Source of the DNA: Poteriospumella lacustris
Taxonomy: Eukaryota > Sar > Chrysophyceae > Chromulinales > Dinobryaceae
NCBI GenBank assembly: GCA_008000375.1
Contig: SMOI01000293.1
Coordinates: forward strand, 1 to 38,601
DNA length: 38,601 nucleotides
Direction of reading: 5' to 3'
This document shows, in pieces, positions 7,504-19,086 of the stretch (position 1 is its first letter; the number at the start of each line of letters is the position of its first letter). A model generated the notes under the pieces. It was given only the letters and a program-made list of their open reading frames with translations, was not told the DNA's origin and searched no databases. The position numbers were made by a program, and so were the translations under genes.

Positions 7504-10500
7504 TTACGTGAACCGCGATCGCCGAGGAGGTTGTTGTCCTGGATAGGACGGCGGCTGTTGCCCCTGAGGCGAAGGCAGTGGCAGCTGACCAGGCATACCA
7601 GGACGAGGGCCACCCATGACACCCGGACGAGGAAAGCCACCCATCGCTGGTGGCTGCAACGCTCCGCGTGGCTGCATTTGAGGCAATCCATTGAAAGGCA
7701 TCGCCATCGGCGGTCTCAACGCTGGCATTCCTACCGGAACTGTTGGCTGCATGGTGCGCTGTGGAGCCATCGTTGTACCACCCATTGTTGCTGCCGAAGC
7801 TGTTTGCTGTGCCACCTGGCGGGCGAACTCGATGATCATGCCCTTGAACTCCTCGTATCCAGGATTGCCATCATAAATGAACGGCATCTTGAAACGATTG
7901 TCAGGCGAGGAACGAAGCTCATCCAAATGATGGGTTCCTTGCTTCGCACACAATTCCGCCACTTGGCGCATGTGTTCTCGCTCTGGCGGGAGATAGGCTG
8001 GGGGCATCGAGTTCGCCGCCGGGGGTGCTGCCACAGCCGCCGCAGCGACTGCTGTCGCAGCAGGTGGCACAGCCGCGCGCGACATCGAGTCAAAGGCAGA
8101 CGGACGCTGGAACGTCGCCCCCGCAGGGAGTGCTGCACTTGGCACGGGCAACAGTGCGGGTGCTGCTTTGGCGACGTCCGTCGTGGCGAAACTGTTCGGC
8201 GCTACGCACACAGAAATACACAGAAATACACAGAAAACATAGATGGATAAGCTTCCCAAACAGCACAACCAGAGCACGACAAGGGGAACTTACTGAGCAA
8301 CAACGGTGGATACGGTCGATTGGTGAACTGCGTTGGACCGACTTCTTTCGATACGACCACCGCAAAGAGCACTTGATGCTGAAATTCGGAGGGTTTGGAC
8401 GGTTGGCGAGGGAAGGAATCCATGCGGATGTCACGGATCACACTGACGGCCGCTTGCAACGCCGGTGGAATCAGATACACCTGCACTGCGGGACTGGCAT
8501 TACATAAGCCAGCTCGTTCCGCGGCCGTGAACTCCTCCACAAACTTTTGGTAACTGGCGGACGAGGACGTCGCGGCGGGTGCGCTGTCCGTCGGAACCAG
8601 GAACACCGCCACGGCCACCGTCTTCTTGCCGTGGGCCAAGACTTCGCCCAAGAAGCGTTCCAGCTCGGCGATCTTCGTACGACCATCGACATTGAGCAAA
8701 CCCTTCACCAAACCCTGCACGCGTCTGTAACCATTGAATACATGGCACATCGGTCAACACCACATAAACCACACAACAACCGAGAACGGGCCACTTACTT
8801 GTCACTGACAATCGCACTCGCACGGATCGTGCCGCCATGCGGTCTTACGATCGAGAACTGCTCCGCACCTTCCTTGTTGACCATGCGAATCGAAGGAGTC
8901 GTAGAGACGTTCGCCTTCGCCGCGGCACTCAAACCGGGGGCAGTCAGTGTCGGCTTCACGGAAGCCGGAGCGGGAGCCGAAGAAGTGGGGTGCTTCTGCT
9001 TCTCTTTCTCCTGGTCTTCGTCAATGAGACGCTGCAGTGCTTCCTGTTGACGTCGGTTGGTGGCGTCCTCGTCATCGTCGTCTCGACCTTCCACGTCCAC
9101 ACCGTCGGCGTCGTCGCCAGAATCGCCAGAGGTACTGCGCGTCAGGTCCGTGTTCTCTTTCAGTCGTTGCAAGAGACTGGTGCCGTCGTTGGATGACTGG
9201 CGGCGTGGCGAAGACATCGCATCTGTGCGAGGCTTCTTCACGATGTTGATGACGGTGTCTTGGTCGGGTAGCGAGCGTTTTAGGGCACCACCGCCACTGC
9301 TGTTCCCGTCCAAGACACGACGCTCAAGATCGGACATCGAACCACCCTCGTCGTCGGAGCCCGTGCGGAAGAAACTGCCCCCACTACCAGGCGACGACAA
9401 GTCCGTTGGAGTGGCCAGATCGACGTCCATCGACGAATCAAATGACGTAGTGGCCATCAGCGGATCCGGCCCACTGCTGAACTGTGTCGAACCACTCGAC
9501 GTGCCACCATCGCTGCGATCGCGCCACGCCTCCGCTCCACCGGCCATCGCTTCACGATGGCGGCGATCGCGATCGTCGTTCAAGTTCATCTCGATAATGG
9601 TGCTCTTCGCCATCGCTTCCTTCTGGAGCTCACGCTGCTGCTGCAACTCCTGGTCCGCGAACTGCTTCACGGACATCGACAGCAACTCCTTGACCGCCAT
9701 GTCTCCCTCCGCAAGTCGCTTGATCTACACACACACATAGCCAACACACCCCCGTCAGAGATTGGTTCAGTGAGCAACGTTCATCACCAGCGTCGTGTCG
9801 GTGGAGTGGACCACCACGGTAACGGTGTGAGATAAAACAGAACGCTCAACAAAGAAAGATGTGCCTCCTGGAAGCGTGAAACGCCCCTCGGACTCATTAT
9901 ATCAGTGTTTGTTGTTGTTGGCGATCATTGCTTCCTGTTCTCTCACCCACCATCTCGTGGCCAAGGTAACTCCACCCCCTTTCACACCCCCATCACAAGT
10001 GTAATGCGCTCAAAAGACGGATACGACTTACCAAGTACTCGTTGTTCGGGCGTTTCAAGTTCGTGTTCAACATGCGGAAGTGTTTCTGGTACTCGCCGGA
10101 GGTAGCGTGATCGTACTTCTCGAACATGCCCTGTTCGACCTCCAGCGCCATGATGGCGGCTTGGAAAACACCGGCCTTGGCACCCAACTTGCCCAACGTG
10201 ACGTTGAACACATCTTCCAAGGCACCGCGGACCGTCAGTCGGAACGAGCGGTCCTTTTGACCCGCCGCCGCGACTTTGTCCTTCAACTTGTCCAGTCGCA
10301 AGATGTCGTGCGTCACGGCCGGCAGTCGATGCATGATATCGGACAGCGCATGGTTGGACACGGCGGAAGCGCGTGGCGACTTGCCATCGTCTGTTCCTCC
10401 GGCAGCGATGCCTTCGACCGACTTCTTCATCGGATTCAAATCGAAGGCCTTCACGTCCTCGATACGTGTGCGATGGCCAAATTGCGAGACCGATACCTGC

Positions 10501-13500
10501 GCACCGACGGCCGCTGCTTGCTTCTGCGCCTGAATGGCGGTCTTGTACTTCAAGATGCCCCTCGTCAGCTCCTCGATGGACTTCACCGCACACGTGTCCG
10601 AGCAGAAAGCGCTGCAAATCGGCAGTCGTAGCGCTTGCGTGCACCCACTGCTGGCGCAGAGACGAGAGCTCTTCTTCGGAGCCGCCGCCACGGCTGCCGC
10701 CTCCGTCATCTTCGAAGTCATCACATTCTTCTTTTCCACTTTTTGTTGCACAAAGGCAGCCGCCGACGCATTTTTCTTCGTCTTGTGCGCCTCTTGTGCG
10801 CGTTCCAGCATCCGCAAGCACGAGCGAGATGGCAGGACGACCAGTGCGTCTTTCTCCTTCAACAAGTTCTCGATGTCCTTGGGCTGCGCATCGCCGGCTA
10901 AGATACGTTCCACTTTCAAGGAGAAGACGTCTGCCAGGCCAATCTGCTTCTCGAGATGTTCGAAGTAATCTCCCACGTTCTGCAAGCGCATGTGCGCATC
11001 ACTGACGAATCCACTAGGCGCACCGTCGTCATCCGTGGCCATAACGCCCATGCTAATCAACTCCGCGATGATCGAGCCGGGGATCTCCTGGATCAACGGA
11101 ATGGCTTCCTTCTTACACGAGATGGCCTCCTCGTAGTCGATCTCGAAGTCGGTGGTGTTCGGCAGTGGAATACGATCGATCCATTCGAAGAGCTCCTTCA
11201 GCCACGCCAAGACCTTCGTTTCTGGCAAATCCAACGGGATCAATTCCGACTCCTGCAACAGAGTTTCGATGGTCACCAAGTCGTTCTTCAACTGAGCCTC
11301 TTGCTCTTCGTCGGTGGCAGTATCTCCCACGGCGATGGCCTTGATCTGATTCGGCTGTACCAAGAAATCGGTGATCTTTGACCGCAGGTCAGAGATCTGA
11401 GCTAAAGCTTGATGCAACCGCGCATGGATAGGGGTGCGAATAGCACGTGCGATGGGCTCCATCAAGACGGAAATCAAGACTTCCTTGGTGGCGAAGGAAG
11501 CATCGGAGCGGTTACGCTGACGAGTGAAGAAGACCGGGACCATGTTGGAATAGGTCTCCACGAAGCGATGCACCTGGAAGTTGACGATATCTAAGATTCG
11601 ATGCAGCTCCAGCACCAACGGCACATCGCCCGGCAGCGTATCTTTCAAGGTCACCTGATAGTCACTGATCAACGTCGCATCAAAAGCAGGCATCGTCGCC
11701 AATGTTTTGCTGTCCGCAGAGGTGTCCGATAGACTGTTTTCAAGCACGTCAAACATCGAGAAGATGCTCTGGATGACCTGCATCCCACGGGTCGTACGCG
11801 TCACAGTCTCTGCGATGTCTTCGTTAATCACACGCGCTTTCTCGGCCACTGCTTGGTACTCTTTCACTTGTTGGTACAATGACCCCGCTTCTTTCACCCA
11901 GATGGCAGCCAACGCCTGTGTTTTCTTCGTTAATTCGAGCAAACGGTTGGGTGGTTGCGCCGAGGCACTGTCGTCGACATCCATTTGCGATTGATAGTGC
12001 TCCGGTGGGATGACGAACTTCTGCAACATGTTCAGGAAGGCGTCTTTCGATGTCACAGCCTTCGTTTGAAGATCGTGGTACACGTCAATGGCCTGGGATA
12101 GCTGACGGTATTCCTGGGTCTCCTGAATGGCAGCGGACATGGTCGCTGTTTCTTCCAAGAGACGTTGGGCGTGCATCACCGGCGTCTTCAACTCGCTGAA
12201 CAAGACGTCACGAGCTTCAGCGGTCCATTGGAAATGGAGGAAGCGGTCGCGCACGGTCTCAATCATGGAAGCTTCCAACGAGTCTGCCTGAACGGAGGAA
12301 GTCAATCGCAGCAACGACATCTTGGCATCGCGCATGTCGTTTAACTTCTTAGTCACGGCCGCGGCAGAGACCGCCTCGCCAGGGCCGTCCTTCAGCAGCG
12401 TCTGACAAGAGAGAATGGTCTTCATCGTCTCGTAGCGGAGTTTCATTCTTGTTCCGATCGACGCAGCAATGAAATTGGTTCGCACTCGCTCGACCAATGC
12501 TTCTGAGGCTTTCAACGTCTCGTCGTCGACAGTCACTAAAGTCGCCAACGACTGCTCGCACTCTCGGCCCAATGATTCTCCTTCGCGCAATTTTGCGAGG
12601 GCTTCTTGTTCCAGTCCATCGTTGGCAATTTGTGTATTGCGACACTGCTGTACGTAGCCCTGAACAACTTCAGCGCTCACTGCCAGACCAGAAGCCGCAT
12701 CTTCCAGAGCACTCGCGAGCTTTTCCCATTCACGATTCGCGGCTTGGAGCATGGTGGTCAACTGAGCCAAATCGCTCCGCAAATACGATTTACGGCTTCG
12801 CGTAGATTCCAAATCAGGAATACGATCGCTATCCACGAGCGCCTTAATGCGATCGGTGATCTCATCCAGCTCAATCAACGTTGTCACTTGCGTCTTCGCA
12901 AGGATGGCTTCCACGCGGGCATGAGCAACGTCCGCATCTTTGCAAAAGGACAAGTATTCTTCTTCCTCCGTGACAATGGAGAGCTGAGCGAAGGTCGACA
13001 GTTGATCGACTGACAGCGACTCCATCGACGAGATATGGAGCGATGCAACCAGCTGCTCCGCTTCCTTTACCATACGCTCCAAGTCCTCTCGGACGGAGTG
13101 CAACTGTTTGTGAAGGGCTTTCGCGATAGCAAAATCGTTCTGCATAATCGCAACCGCATCTGCTTCCACTGACTGGGCATTGGAGATCAAGAGCTTCGCC
13201 TCAGACATGCGGATACGACCATCCGTCGAGACCATTTCGTACGCCTTCAGAAAGACGCCGTGTTCCTTGATGCAATCCAGCTCATCTTCAAACATCAGCT
13301 TCAAACCAATATTGTCCTTCTCGTCCATCAGTTCCGAGTAAACAGTCTCCTCATACACTGACGAAGACAAGAACTCTTCAAACTTGTCGACGATCTTCAA
13401 AGCTTCGTTGTACGTGTCCTCCAAGTCCTTTCGAAGGGGTGGCACCGTAGGAAACGCTGTAACGACAAAATCAGCATCAATCTACATCAACAACACAATC

Positions 13501-14951
13501 ATATCGCGGTCCCCGTTGCCATTCTTACCATCGCTTTCGCCCATCAAGCGCTCTGCTTCTTGGATTTCCCAGCTGGCGTCCTTGCCAAAAATGACAGTGC
13601 AAACGGAGTTATGCCACCGAGAGATTCCATTGACGACGTTCTCCACTTCTTGGACCATGGGCCGGACCCAGCTTTGCAGTGCAACAGCAACTTCGTCTTT
13701 CTTGAAAGCGTTCAACTTTTTCAGCAGCTTCGACTGGGCATTTCGAGACAGGCTGCCGATGGTTTGTGTCCAGTTTTCTGGTTTGGGATCAGCGAAGAAT
13801 ACCTGCACAAATACAGCCTGGTTAGTGAGAGAATACGCAATGCGACGCAATTGATCAAAATTTACCTGCAAGAACTCCGTGGCCCACGAAATACATTCTG
13901 CAAACAACTGGTACGAATCCAAATCGTCATCAATGATTTTGAAGCTGGCCTTTCTCTCGTCTTCAATTCCATTTTGACGCTTGGCACACTCCAAAATCAC
14001 TTTTCCTTCATTGCTCCACAATCCAGCATGAAGTGAAGACTCTATGTCAGAGCAAACACTGGCTATTTCCTGCGTCCATTCCGTCCATCGCGACACAAAG
14101 TCCTCGCAAATATTGAGCCACTGATTGAACACATCCAAGACGCCCAGTTTTTGAAGCAACTCCACATCTGCTGGATCGTCAAAACCAATAGCAGAAAGAT
14201 TGTTCACTGCAGAATTTAGTCTTTCAATGGCAGATTGAACATCCGAGATTTTGATAGGATCCGGGCTCTGTCCACTGATCGAGTCGATGAGAGGACACAC
14301 ATCCAAAATCAGCGGTAAGATATAGTTGCCGATGAACTTCTCGGATCGAATCATGTCGTTGGATTTAGTTTCTTTGTCAGTGTTGCCGTCTTTCACATCC
14401 TGCGAAATTGATTTACCAGCGTTCACCAAATCCTTGCAGAAGGTGCAGATGTAGCTGGTCTTGTTCTTCTCTTCCGCTGTAACTTTCTGGCAAGTATGAT
14501 GATACCACTCGTGACACGAATCACAATAAATGTACTCCTTGCTGTTGTCGTACTTTTGCTTGCAGGAGCAAAAGAGAGGTGGCTTGCTATGCTTTTCACA
14601 TTCAAAAGTAAAGAGGCCATCTTCGGTCAGCATCAGCCCTTCAGTTTGTGTTGCACAATCAAGATGAGCATATTTCGTGCATCGTTCAGACGAACAACCA
14701 ATGAGTACGCCGCCTTTTTCAGCACAAATGCAACATTCATCACGGTGATTCGATGCGATTCGCCACTTTCTTGGAAGTCCTGGGTCTTCCAATCTATCGT
14801 TCTCACTCTCAACAACAGCCTTCCATAAGGCTGTGGCACTTGGGCTCGCCATCGGAAGAAGTCGACGAGGTTGAAAACGTTCTGTCGGAAGACAACTGGA
14901 TGCTTCCCGGGAATTCACAACGCTTGTCCTCAAGCTTTTCAATGATTCCAC
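7504..14951 (-). CDS. PHD / TFIIS-M / SPOC / SURP-like chromatin-transcription protein (6 exons, ~2,279 aa)
   Basis: Nuclear elongation or chromatin factor of the Bye1/DIDO/PHF3 type. Exons: 14951-13866, 13802-13529, 13456-10032, 9724-8799, 8724-8294, 8201-7504; introns 63, 72, 307, 74 and 91 nt, frame intact. Domains in order: a Cys/His zinc finger (73-121, CCICAEKGG...) and a canonical PHD (126-172, YIYCDSCHEWYHH...C); a long helical region; a Cys cluster at about 10597-10668 (GCTQALRLPICSAFCSDTC) like the C-terminal zinc motif of CFP1; a TFIIS central domain (LNTNLKRPNNEYL joined to IKRLAEGDMAVKELL); a SPOC domain (RASAIVSDKRVQGLVKGLLN onward, about 8870-8300); and a SURP-like module (AELCAKQGTHHLDEL...NPGYEEFKG) in the Pro/Gly-rich tail. 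The first intron is a stop-free multiple of three and its removal is inferred. The start could instead be the in-frame ATG at 14852. Confidence 0.85.
9834..9942 (-). ncRNA. Putative intronic small RNA, copy 3 (box C/D snoRNA-like)
   Basis: Lies in sense orientation inside the 307-nt intron (9725-10031) of the PHD-SPOC gene, 89 nt from the donor and about 109 nt from the acceptor; the gene's other introns are 63-91 nt. Terminal stem on the minus strand: AGAACAGGAAGC (9941-9930) pairs with GCGTTCTGTTTT (9845-9834), 11 pairs with one A-G mismatch and two G-U. Boxes: AATGATC next to the stem, CTGATATAATGAG (9903-9891), GTTGA (9850-9846). The interior matches copy 2 almost throughout (CGCTTCCAGGAGGCACATCT). 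Release from a protein-gene intron is the usual route for snoRNAs in many eukaryotes. Confidence 0.6.
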
Positions 14952-15275
14952 ATTCAGATCGGCAGCAGCAGCAAGGCGCTGTTGCCGTCGGTGTTGTGTG
15001 GCGTGATTGACCCGCTTGAAGGATGTACATATATTGCATCGAAAGTGTCCATTGTAAAGGGAAAGAATGAAGAATTATGATCGATGAGCCATTTCGCCTT
15101 GAAGAAGTGGATCGTTTCTGAAACGCTGCCATGTGCTGTGTCGCGTTTGTGTCGTCTGAACTTGAAGATGATCGCCAGCAGCACTTCCATCGTGGGCAAA
15201 GGTCGGCTTTGGAACCACTCTTTAAGAAGCATTTGCTCACATATGTATCATCTGAAGTGGTATTGATCTGACAAG
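14952..15275. promoter_or_regulatory. Divergent intergenic region, PHD-SPOC / GH1
   Basis: These 324 bp separate the 5' ends of two divergent genes and should hold both promoters. Short frames on both strands have no recognisable features. No TATA-like or repeated motif stands out. Confidence 0.3.
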
Positions 15276-16721
15276 ATGAGTCTGCTGTTATCTCTGTTCG
15301 TCGCTTTGTTGGTGGTGGTAGCGACCTTTGCTGAGCAAAAGGTCCCGTTGCCTGACCACATTGTCCAGGGCACCTTCCCCAAAGGATTCAAGTTTGGTGT
15401 TTCCACCAGTTCTTATCAGGTTGAGGGTGGTTGGCTTGAGGGAGGCAAGGGTATGTCCACTTGGGATGCTCTGTCGCATATTCCTGGAACTATTGCGAAT
15501 GGTGACACCGGTGATGTCGCCAACGACATGTATCACCTTTATCCTCAAGATATCGAATTGATGCAAAAGATGAACGTGAAGAACTACCGCTTCAGCATTG
15601 CCTGGAACCGCATCCTTCCTAGAGGTGTTGGGGACGTGAGCAAGGAAGGATTGGCCTATTACAACGACTTGATCAACAAGTTGTTGGAACACGGTGTTGA
15701 GCCTCACGTGACTATCTACCACTCGGAGACTCCTTTGGCTCTTACCATGTATCCTTACAACCCCAACCCTTTCTTGGATCACGAAAACTTCCCCACGTGG
15801 TTTTCCAACTTCGCCAACGTTTTGTTCGAGAACTTCGGTGATCGCGTGAAGACTTGGTTCACCTTCAACGAGCCCCTCTGCTCGTCCATTTACGGACCTG
15901 TGGGAGACGTTGATCCTTACAATGTGGCCCACGGTGCTATCTTGGCCCACGCTGCAACCGTTAACTTGTACCGCACTCAATACCAAGCGAAGCAAGGTGG
16001 AAAGATTGGTATCGTGTTGAACACGGCTCACTTCTACCCCAACGATCCTTCCAATCCTGACGATGTCAAGGCTGCTCAACGTGGTTATGACTACTGGTAT
16101 GGTTTCTTCTTGGACCCATTGGTGAAGGGATACTATCCTCAATCCATGGTGGAAACTGCTGGCTCCCGTATGCCCACTTTCACGGATGAGCAAGTCGCTT
16201 TGGTGAAGGGCAGCTTGGATTTCGTCGCTATCAACTACTACTTCCCTTACGTCACCACCCCTGGTACTTTCTCCTCTAACGATGCCCCCAGCTACTACAA
16301 GGATATGAATACCACGACGGGTTTCGGTACTTGGCCCTTGTCTCAGACGGGTTGGGGTATCTACGGCCCTGGTCTTCGGGACTTGCTCATCTACACCAAG
16401 GACAACTACGGCAACATCCCTACTTACATCACCGAAAACGGCCTGGCGTGGCAAGAGGACAACGTGACGGTTGCCATCAACGATGTGCAACGTCAGCAGT
16501 ATCTCCACGATCACATTCAAGCCGTCGGTGATGCCGTGGCTGCGGGTTGTGATGTGCGCGGTTACTTCGTGTGGTCGTTCCAGGACAATCTCGAATGGGC
16601 ATCTGGTTATCAGATGCATTTCGGTTTGACGTGGATCGATCGTCCTTCCATGAAGAGAGTGGTGAAGAACTCCTTCCGCTACTACTCCAGCATCATGGAG
16701 TACTTCTTCGGCAAGCATTAA
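15276..16721 (+). CDS. Secreted GH1 beta-glycosidase (481 aa, intronless)
   Basis: Retaining beta-glucosidase-type enzyme of glycoside hydrolase family 1, hydrolysing terminal beta-linked sugars. A hydrophobic N-terminus (1-19, ending TFAEQ) looks like a signal peptide, so it probably acts in the secretory path or outside the cell. Visible family markers: the FPKGFKFGVSTSSYQVEGG entry with glycone-binding Q48; RFSIAWNRILPRG; acid/base E199 in TFNEP; VAINYY (317-322); nucleophile E387 in YITENG; and the aglycone/glycone WSFQDNLEW (433-441). Length is normal for the family. Unusual: the near-universal H-W-D-x-P after strand 3 reads HSETP (149-153), keeping the sugar-binding His but losing the Trp. 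Codon use is strongly C/T-ending, unlike the genes beside it, hinting at high expression. An antisense open frame over the gene is a by-product of that codon bias. Confidence 0.92.
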   Translation: MSLLLSLFVALLVVVATFAEQKVPLPDHIVQGTFPKGFKFGVSTSSYQVEGGWLEGGKGMSTWDALSHIPGTIANGDTGDVANDMYHLYPQDIELMQKMNVKNYRFSIAWNRILPRGVGDVSKEGLAYYNDLINKLLEHGVEPHVTIYHSETPLALTMYPYNPNPFLDHENFPTWFSNFANVLFENFGDRVKTWFTFNEPLCSSIYGPVGDVDPYNVAHGAILAHAATVNLYRTQYQAKQGGKIGIVLNTAHFYPNDPSNPDDVKAAQRGYDYWYGFFLDPLVKGYYPQSMVETAGSRMPTFTDEQVALVKGSLDFVAINYYFPYVTTPGTFSSNDAPSYYKDMNTTTGFGTWPLSQTGWGIYGPGLRDLLIYTKDNYGNIPTYITENGLAWQEDNVTVAINDVQRQQYLHDHIQAVGDAVAAGCDVRGYFVWSFQDNLEWASGYQMHFGLTWIDRPSMKRVVKNSFRYYSSIMEYFFGKH

Positions 16722-17379
16722 ATGGTCAGAAGAGTGCCTGTGGTGTGTTTGGTGAGTAAAAATTCCACCCCACACCGGCCGGTCTGTCTTTCTGTCGGCC
16801 GTAGAATACCTTAATACGTCAACTCCTCGTCGCCCTGCCCCCCTCCCCACCATCATATTGCTCACGTATAGTTTGTGGTAGTTTTGTTTGCTGCCCTCCT
16901 TGCTTCTAAACATATGCCTCGTCTGTTATTGTATTGGTTCTCCCCTCCCCCCACACACACATACCCCACACCTCTCACTATCAATGGTGGTGGCTGTGTT
17001 GCTCTTTTGCTCTCTTCTTCTTCTCCCTCTTCCTCTTTATTCAGTTCCAACTTCGCACTATTGTGTCACTTCCTCCGTCGTGTAGAAACTTGCAACTGTC
17101 ACAGCTGTAAAAACGTTCGTCTAACGCGCACACAGTTCTTCTCCACCCGTTCACAAACAGACAGTCAGACGCACTACAACTGCACACAAGGTTCATTTGA
17201 AAATCTTTTTTTTTTACAGATCGCCCAGTGGCAAACACAGCATCAGCAATAGCAGTAGCAGTAGCAGTAGCAGTAGCAGTAGCAGTAGCAGTAGCAGTAG
17301 CAGTAGCAGTAGCAGTAGCAGTAGCAGTAGCAGTAGCAGTAGCAGTAGCACAGCGGGTCTCGTGCCCCTTTCTTTCCCT
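16722..17379. other. Gap between converging GH1 and DRC3 genes
   Basis: 3' flanks of both genes. It contains pyrimidine-rich low-complexity sequence (about 16930-17045) and, next to the DRC3 stop, the AGCAGT hexamer array listed separately. Apparent serine-, alanine- and leucine-rich frames here are translations of that array, not genes. Confidence 0.4.
17251..17350. repeat. Hexanucleotide microsatellite (AGCAGT)n, ~100 bp
   Basis: About 16-17 uninterrupted AGCAGT units, with an imperfect unit (AGCAAT) at the left edge. It ends 29 bp beyond the DRC3 stop codon, so it should lie in that gene's 3' UTR. Purity over 100 bp suggests it is young or length-variable. Confidence 0.95.
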
Positions 17380-19086
17380 TTATTTGCCGTGGTCGTCGTC
17401 ATCAAACCCATCGTCATCATCGGTGGCCAACAACGCATGCAACGAGGCTTTGCTCTGTCGGCTAAACTCATGGACTTGCAAGACCCGGTCCCGATTACGT
17501 GTCGATTCATCGCCCAGGTATTTCGACATACATTCTTGGAAGCGACGCATTTCGGAGGAACGGGCTTCATCTTCTTTCTTTTGAATCTTACCCACGTGGT
17601 TGTCATGGGAAGAGGTCAAGACGGACATACATGTGTCCTTGTCTACCACCAAACTCATCGCTTCATCGTCATCGAAATATTCTTGGTCCAATTCGTCCCG
17701 TGCGAAGCGATCAATCAAATCCATCGCCACGGCACGTAAACTGGTCGAGAATTTTTCTTCCAACTCTTCAATGGCCCGGAAGAATAATTGTTGCGCTTCC
17801 AACGTCTCGTTTTTCATTTCATTCAAACGGTTTTCAAATTCATCGACCAACGTTTCGAATTTTTCGACTTGTCGCACTTCAATGTTCATCATCTCGTCGC
17901 ACACCTGTATATGGGCAGCAACAACAAAAACACCAGCGGCATCAGTGTCAGAAGGACACATCAAGCACACGACACGACACGACGCGACGACGCTTCTTAC
18001 CCGTTCCAATTCCTCCTGCAGGGACTTCACCATGCGTTGACAATCCGCACTGGTCAACGTCGAGAACGGTGACGTGATCTGGTCGGCGACGATCCGTTTC
18101 GACTTGTTGTAGCCATCAATCAACATACCCGAGTCGGTTTCATCGGCCGTACGCATTTTCGTGATGGATTTGTCGAAATCGTCGATTTCCTTTTGTCGTT
18201 TCAGGTGACGTTCCATGGACACGCGGATGTAGTCCTCGGAGATGTTCTTGAACGCCGAGCGGAAGGCGTCGATGGGGTCTTTCGAATTCGGCAAATGTTT
18301 CAAACGTTCCATGTCGGCATCATCGGCAAACAATTCGTCGAAAATCGTTTGGGCAAACAAAATGCCGGCCCCTTCGAGTTCTTGCAAATACGCGGAATGC
18401 TTCTCCTCGCGACTGGCCTTCTCCTTCAGCACCATTTCTTTCTCTTGGGTGTCCAGCAACTCGTCGTGATACTGTTCCTTCGCCATCGCACGATCGTTTT
18501 CATCAATCATCGCGTAATCCAAGTACGTGATGCTGTCAATATACGCCAACAGGAACGAACGGTACTCGCCCTCCGAGGCGATCGGGTTACCCGACAACGT
18601 CAACATGCGCAACGAACGCTGGGCGCGCAACTTCTTCACTTGCTCCATGGAGCGAATCATATTGTTTCCCAAGGAAAGACACTGCAAGCGTTTGCAGTGG
18701 TCCAATCCTTCAATCGTTTCGATCTTGTTGCTGTACAACGATAAGTCCTCCAATTGGGTCAGCTTTTCCAACCCTTTGATCGTCGTGATCGCGTTGAAAG
18801 ACAAATCCAGCCACCGCAAATTCACAAGATGTCCCAGGTTCTGAATTTCCCGAATACGGTTGTTGTCCAAACAAAGCTTCACGAGACTCTCAAATCCCAC
18901 CAGATTCTCGATCACCGCAATACGTTTGAAGGACAAGGACAATGTCTGCACTGTTGGCGCTAAATCAATGAGATTGAACTCACCATTTACTCGCGCAACA
19001 TCGTTCTCTTGGACCATCCGCTCATCCAAGATGCCTTGCATGAGCATAATGTCATCAATGACTTGCACATCTCCTTTGCTGGCCAT
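17380..19086 (-). CDS. DRC3: Dynein regulatory complex subunit 3 / LRRC48 (2 exons, 536 aa)
   Basis: Subunit of the nexin-dynein regulatory complex that links outer doublets and tunes dynein in motile cilia. Exons: 19086-18001 and 17904-17380, intron 96 nt (GTAAGA..TACAG) joining ELER to VCDEMMN; its removal gives 536 residues against about 523 in the human protein. The N-terminal third holds six SDS22-like leucine-rich repeats (about residues 45-190, e.g. LVKLCLDNNRIREIQNL, LRWLDLSFNAITTIKGL) and an LRR cap (YLDYAMI..NDR). The rest is coiled coil rich in Glu/Lys/Gln, ending in an Asp-rich tail (DDDDGFDDDDHGK). The intron is a multiple of three with no stop, so an unspliced transcript would insert 32 Val/Cys-rich residues. 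Presence of this gene means the organism builds motile flagella. Confidence 0.87.
   Translation of the reverse strand: MASKGDVQVIDDIMLMQGILDERMVQENDVARVNGEFNLIDLAPTVQTLSLSFKRIAVIENLVGFESLVKLCLDNNRIREIQNLGHLVNLRWLDLSFNAITTIKGLEKLTQLEDLSLYSNKIETIEGLDHCKRLQCLSLGNNMIRSMEQVKKLRAQRSLRMLTLSGNPIASEGEYRSFLLAYIDSITYLDYAMIDENDRAMAKEQYHDELLDTQEKEMVLKEKASREEKHSAYLQELEGAGILFAQTIFDELFADDADMERLKHLPNSKDPIDAFRSAFKNISEDYIRVSMERHLKRQKEIDDFDKSITKMRTADETDSGMLIDGYNKSKRIVADQITSPFSTLTSADCQRMVKSLQEELERVRSVVASCRVVCLMCPSDTDAAGVFVVAAHIQVCDEMMNIEVRQVEKFETLVDEFENRLNEMKNETLEAQQLFFRAIEELEEKFSTSLRAVAMDLIDRFARDELDQEYFDDDEAMSLVVDKDTCMSVLTSSHDNHVGKIQKKEDEARSSEMRRFQECMSKYLGDESTRNRDRVLQVHEFSRQSKASLHALLATDDDDGFDDDDHGK

Noticed and set aside
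15288-16913. 541-codon open frame antisense to the GH1 gene
   Set aside because: It mirrors the GH1 coding frame, which avoids codons whose complements are stops; the sense frame has complete GH1 catalytic motifs, while the antisense product has no recognisable domain.
17197-17739. Poly-Ser, poly-Ala and poly-Leu frames around the hexamer array
   Set aside because: They are translations of the (AGCAGT)n microsatellite on different frames and strands, running into DRC3 coding sequence on the other strand.
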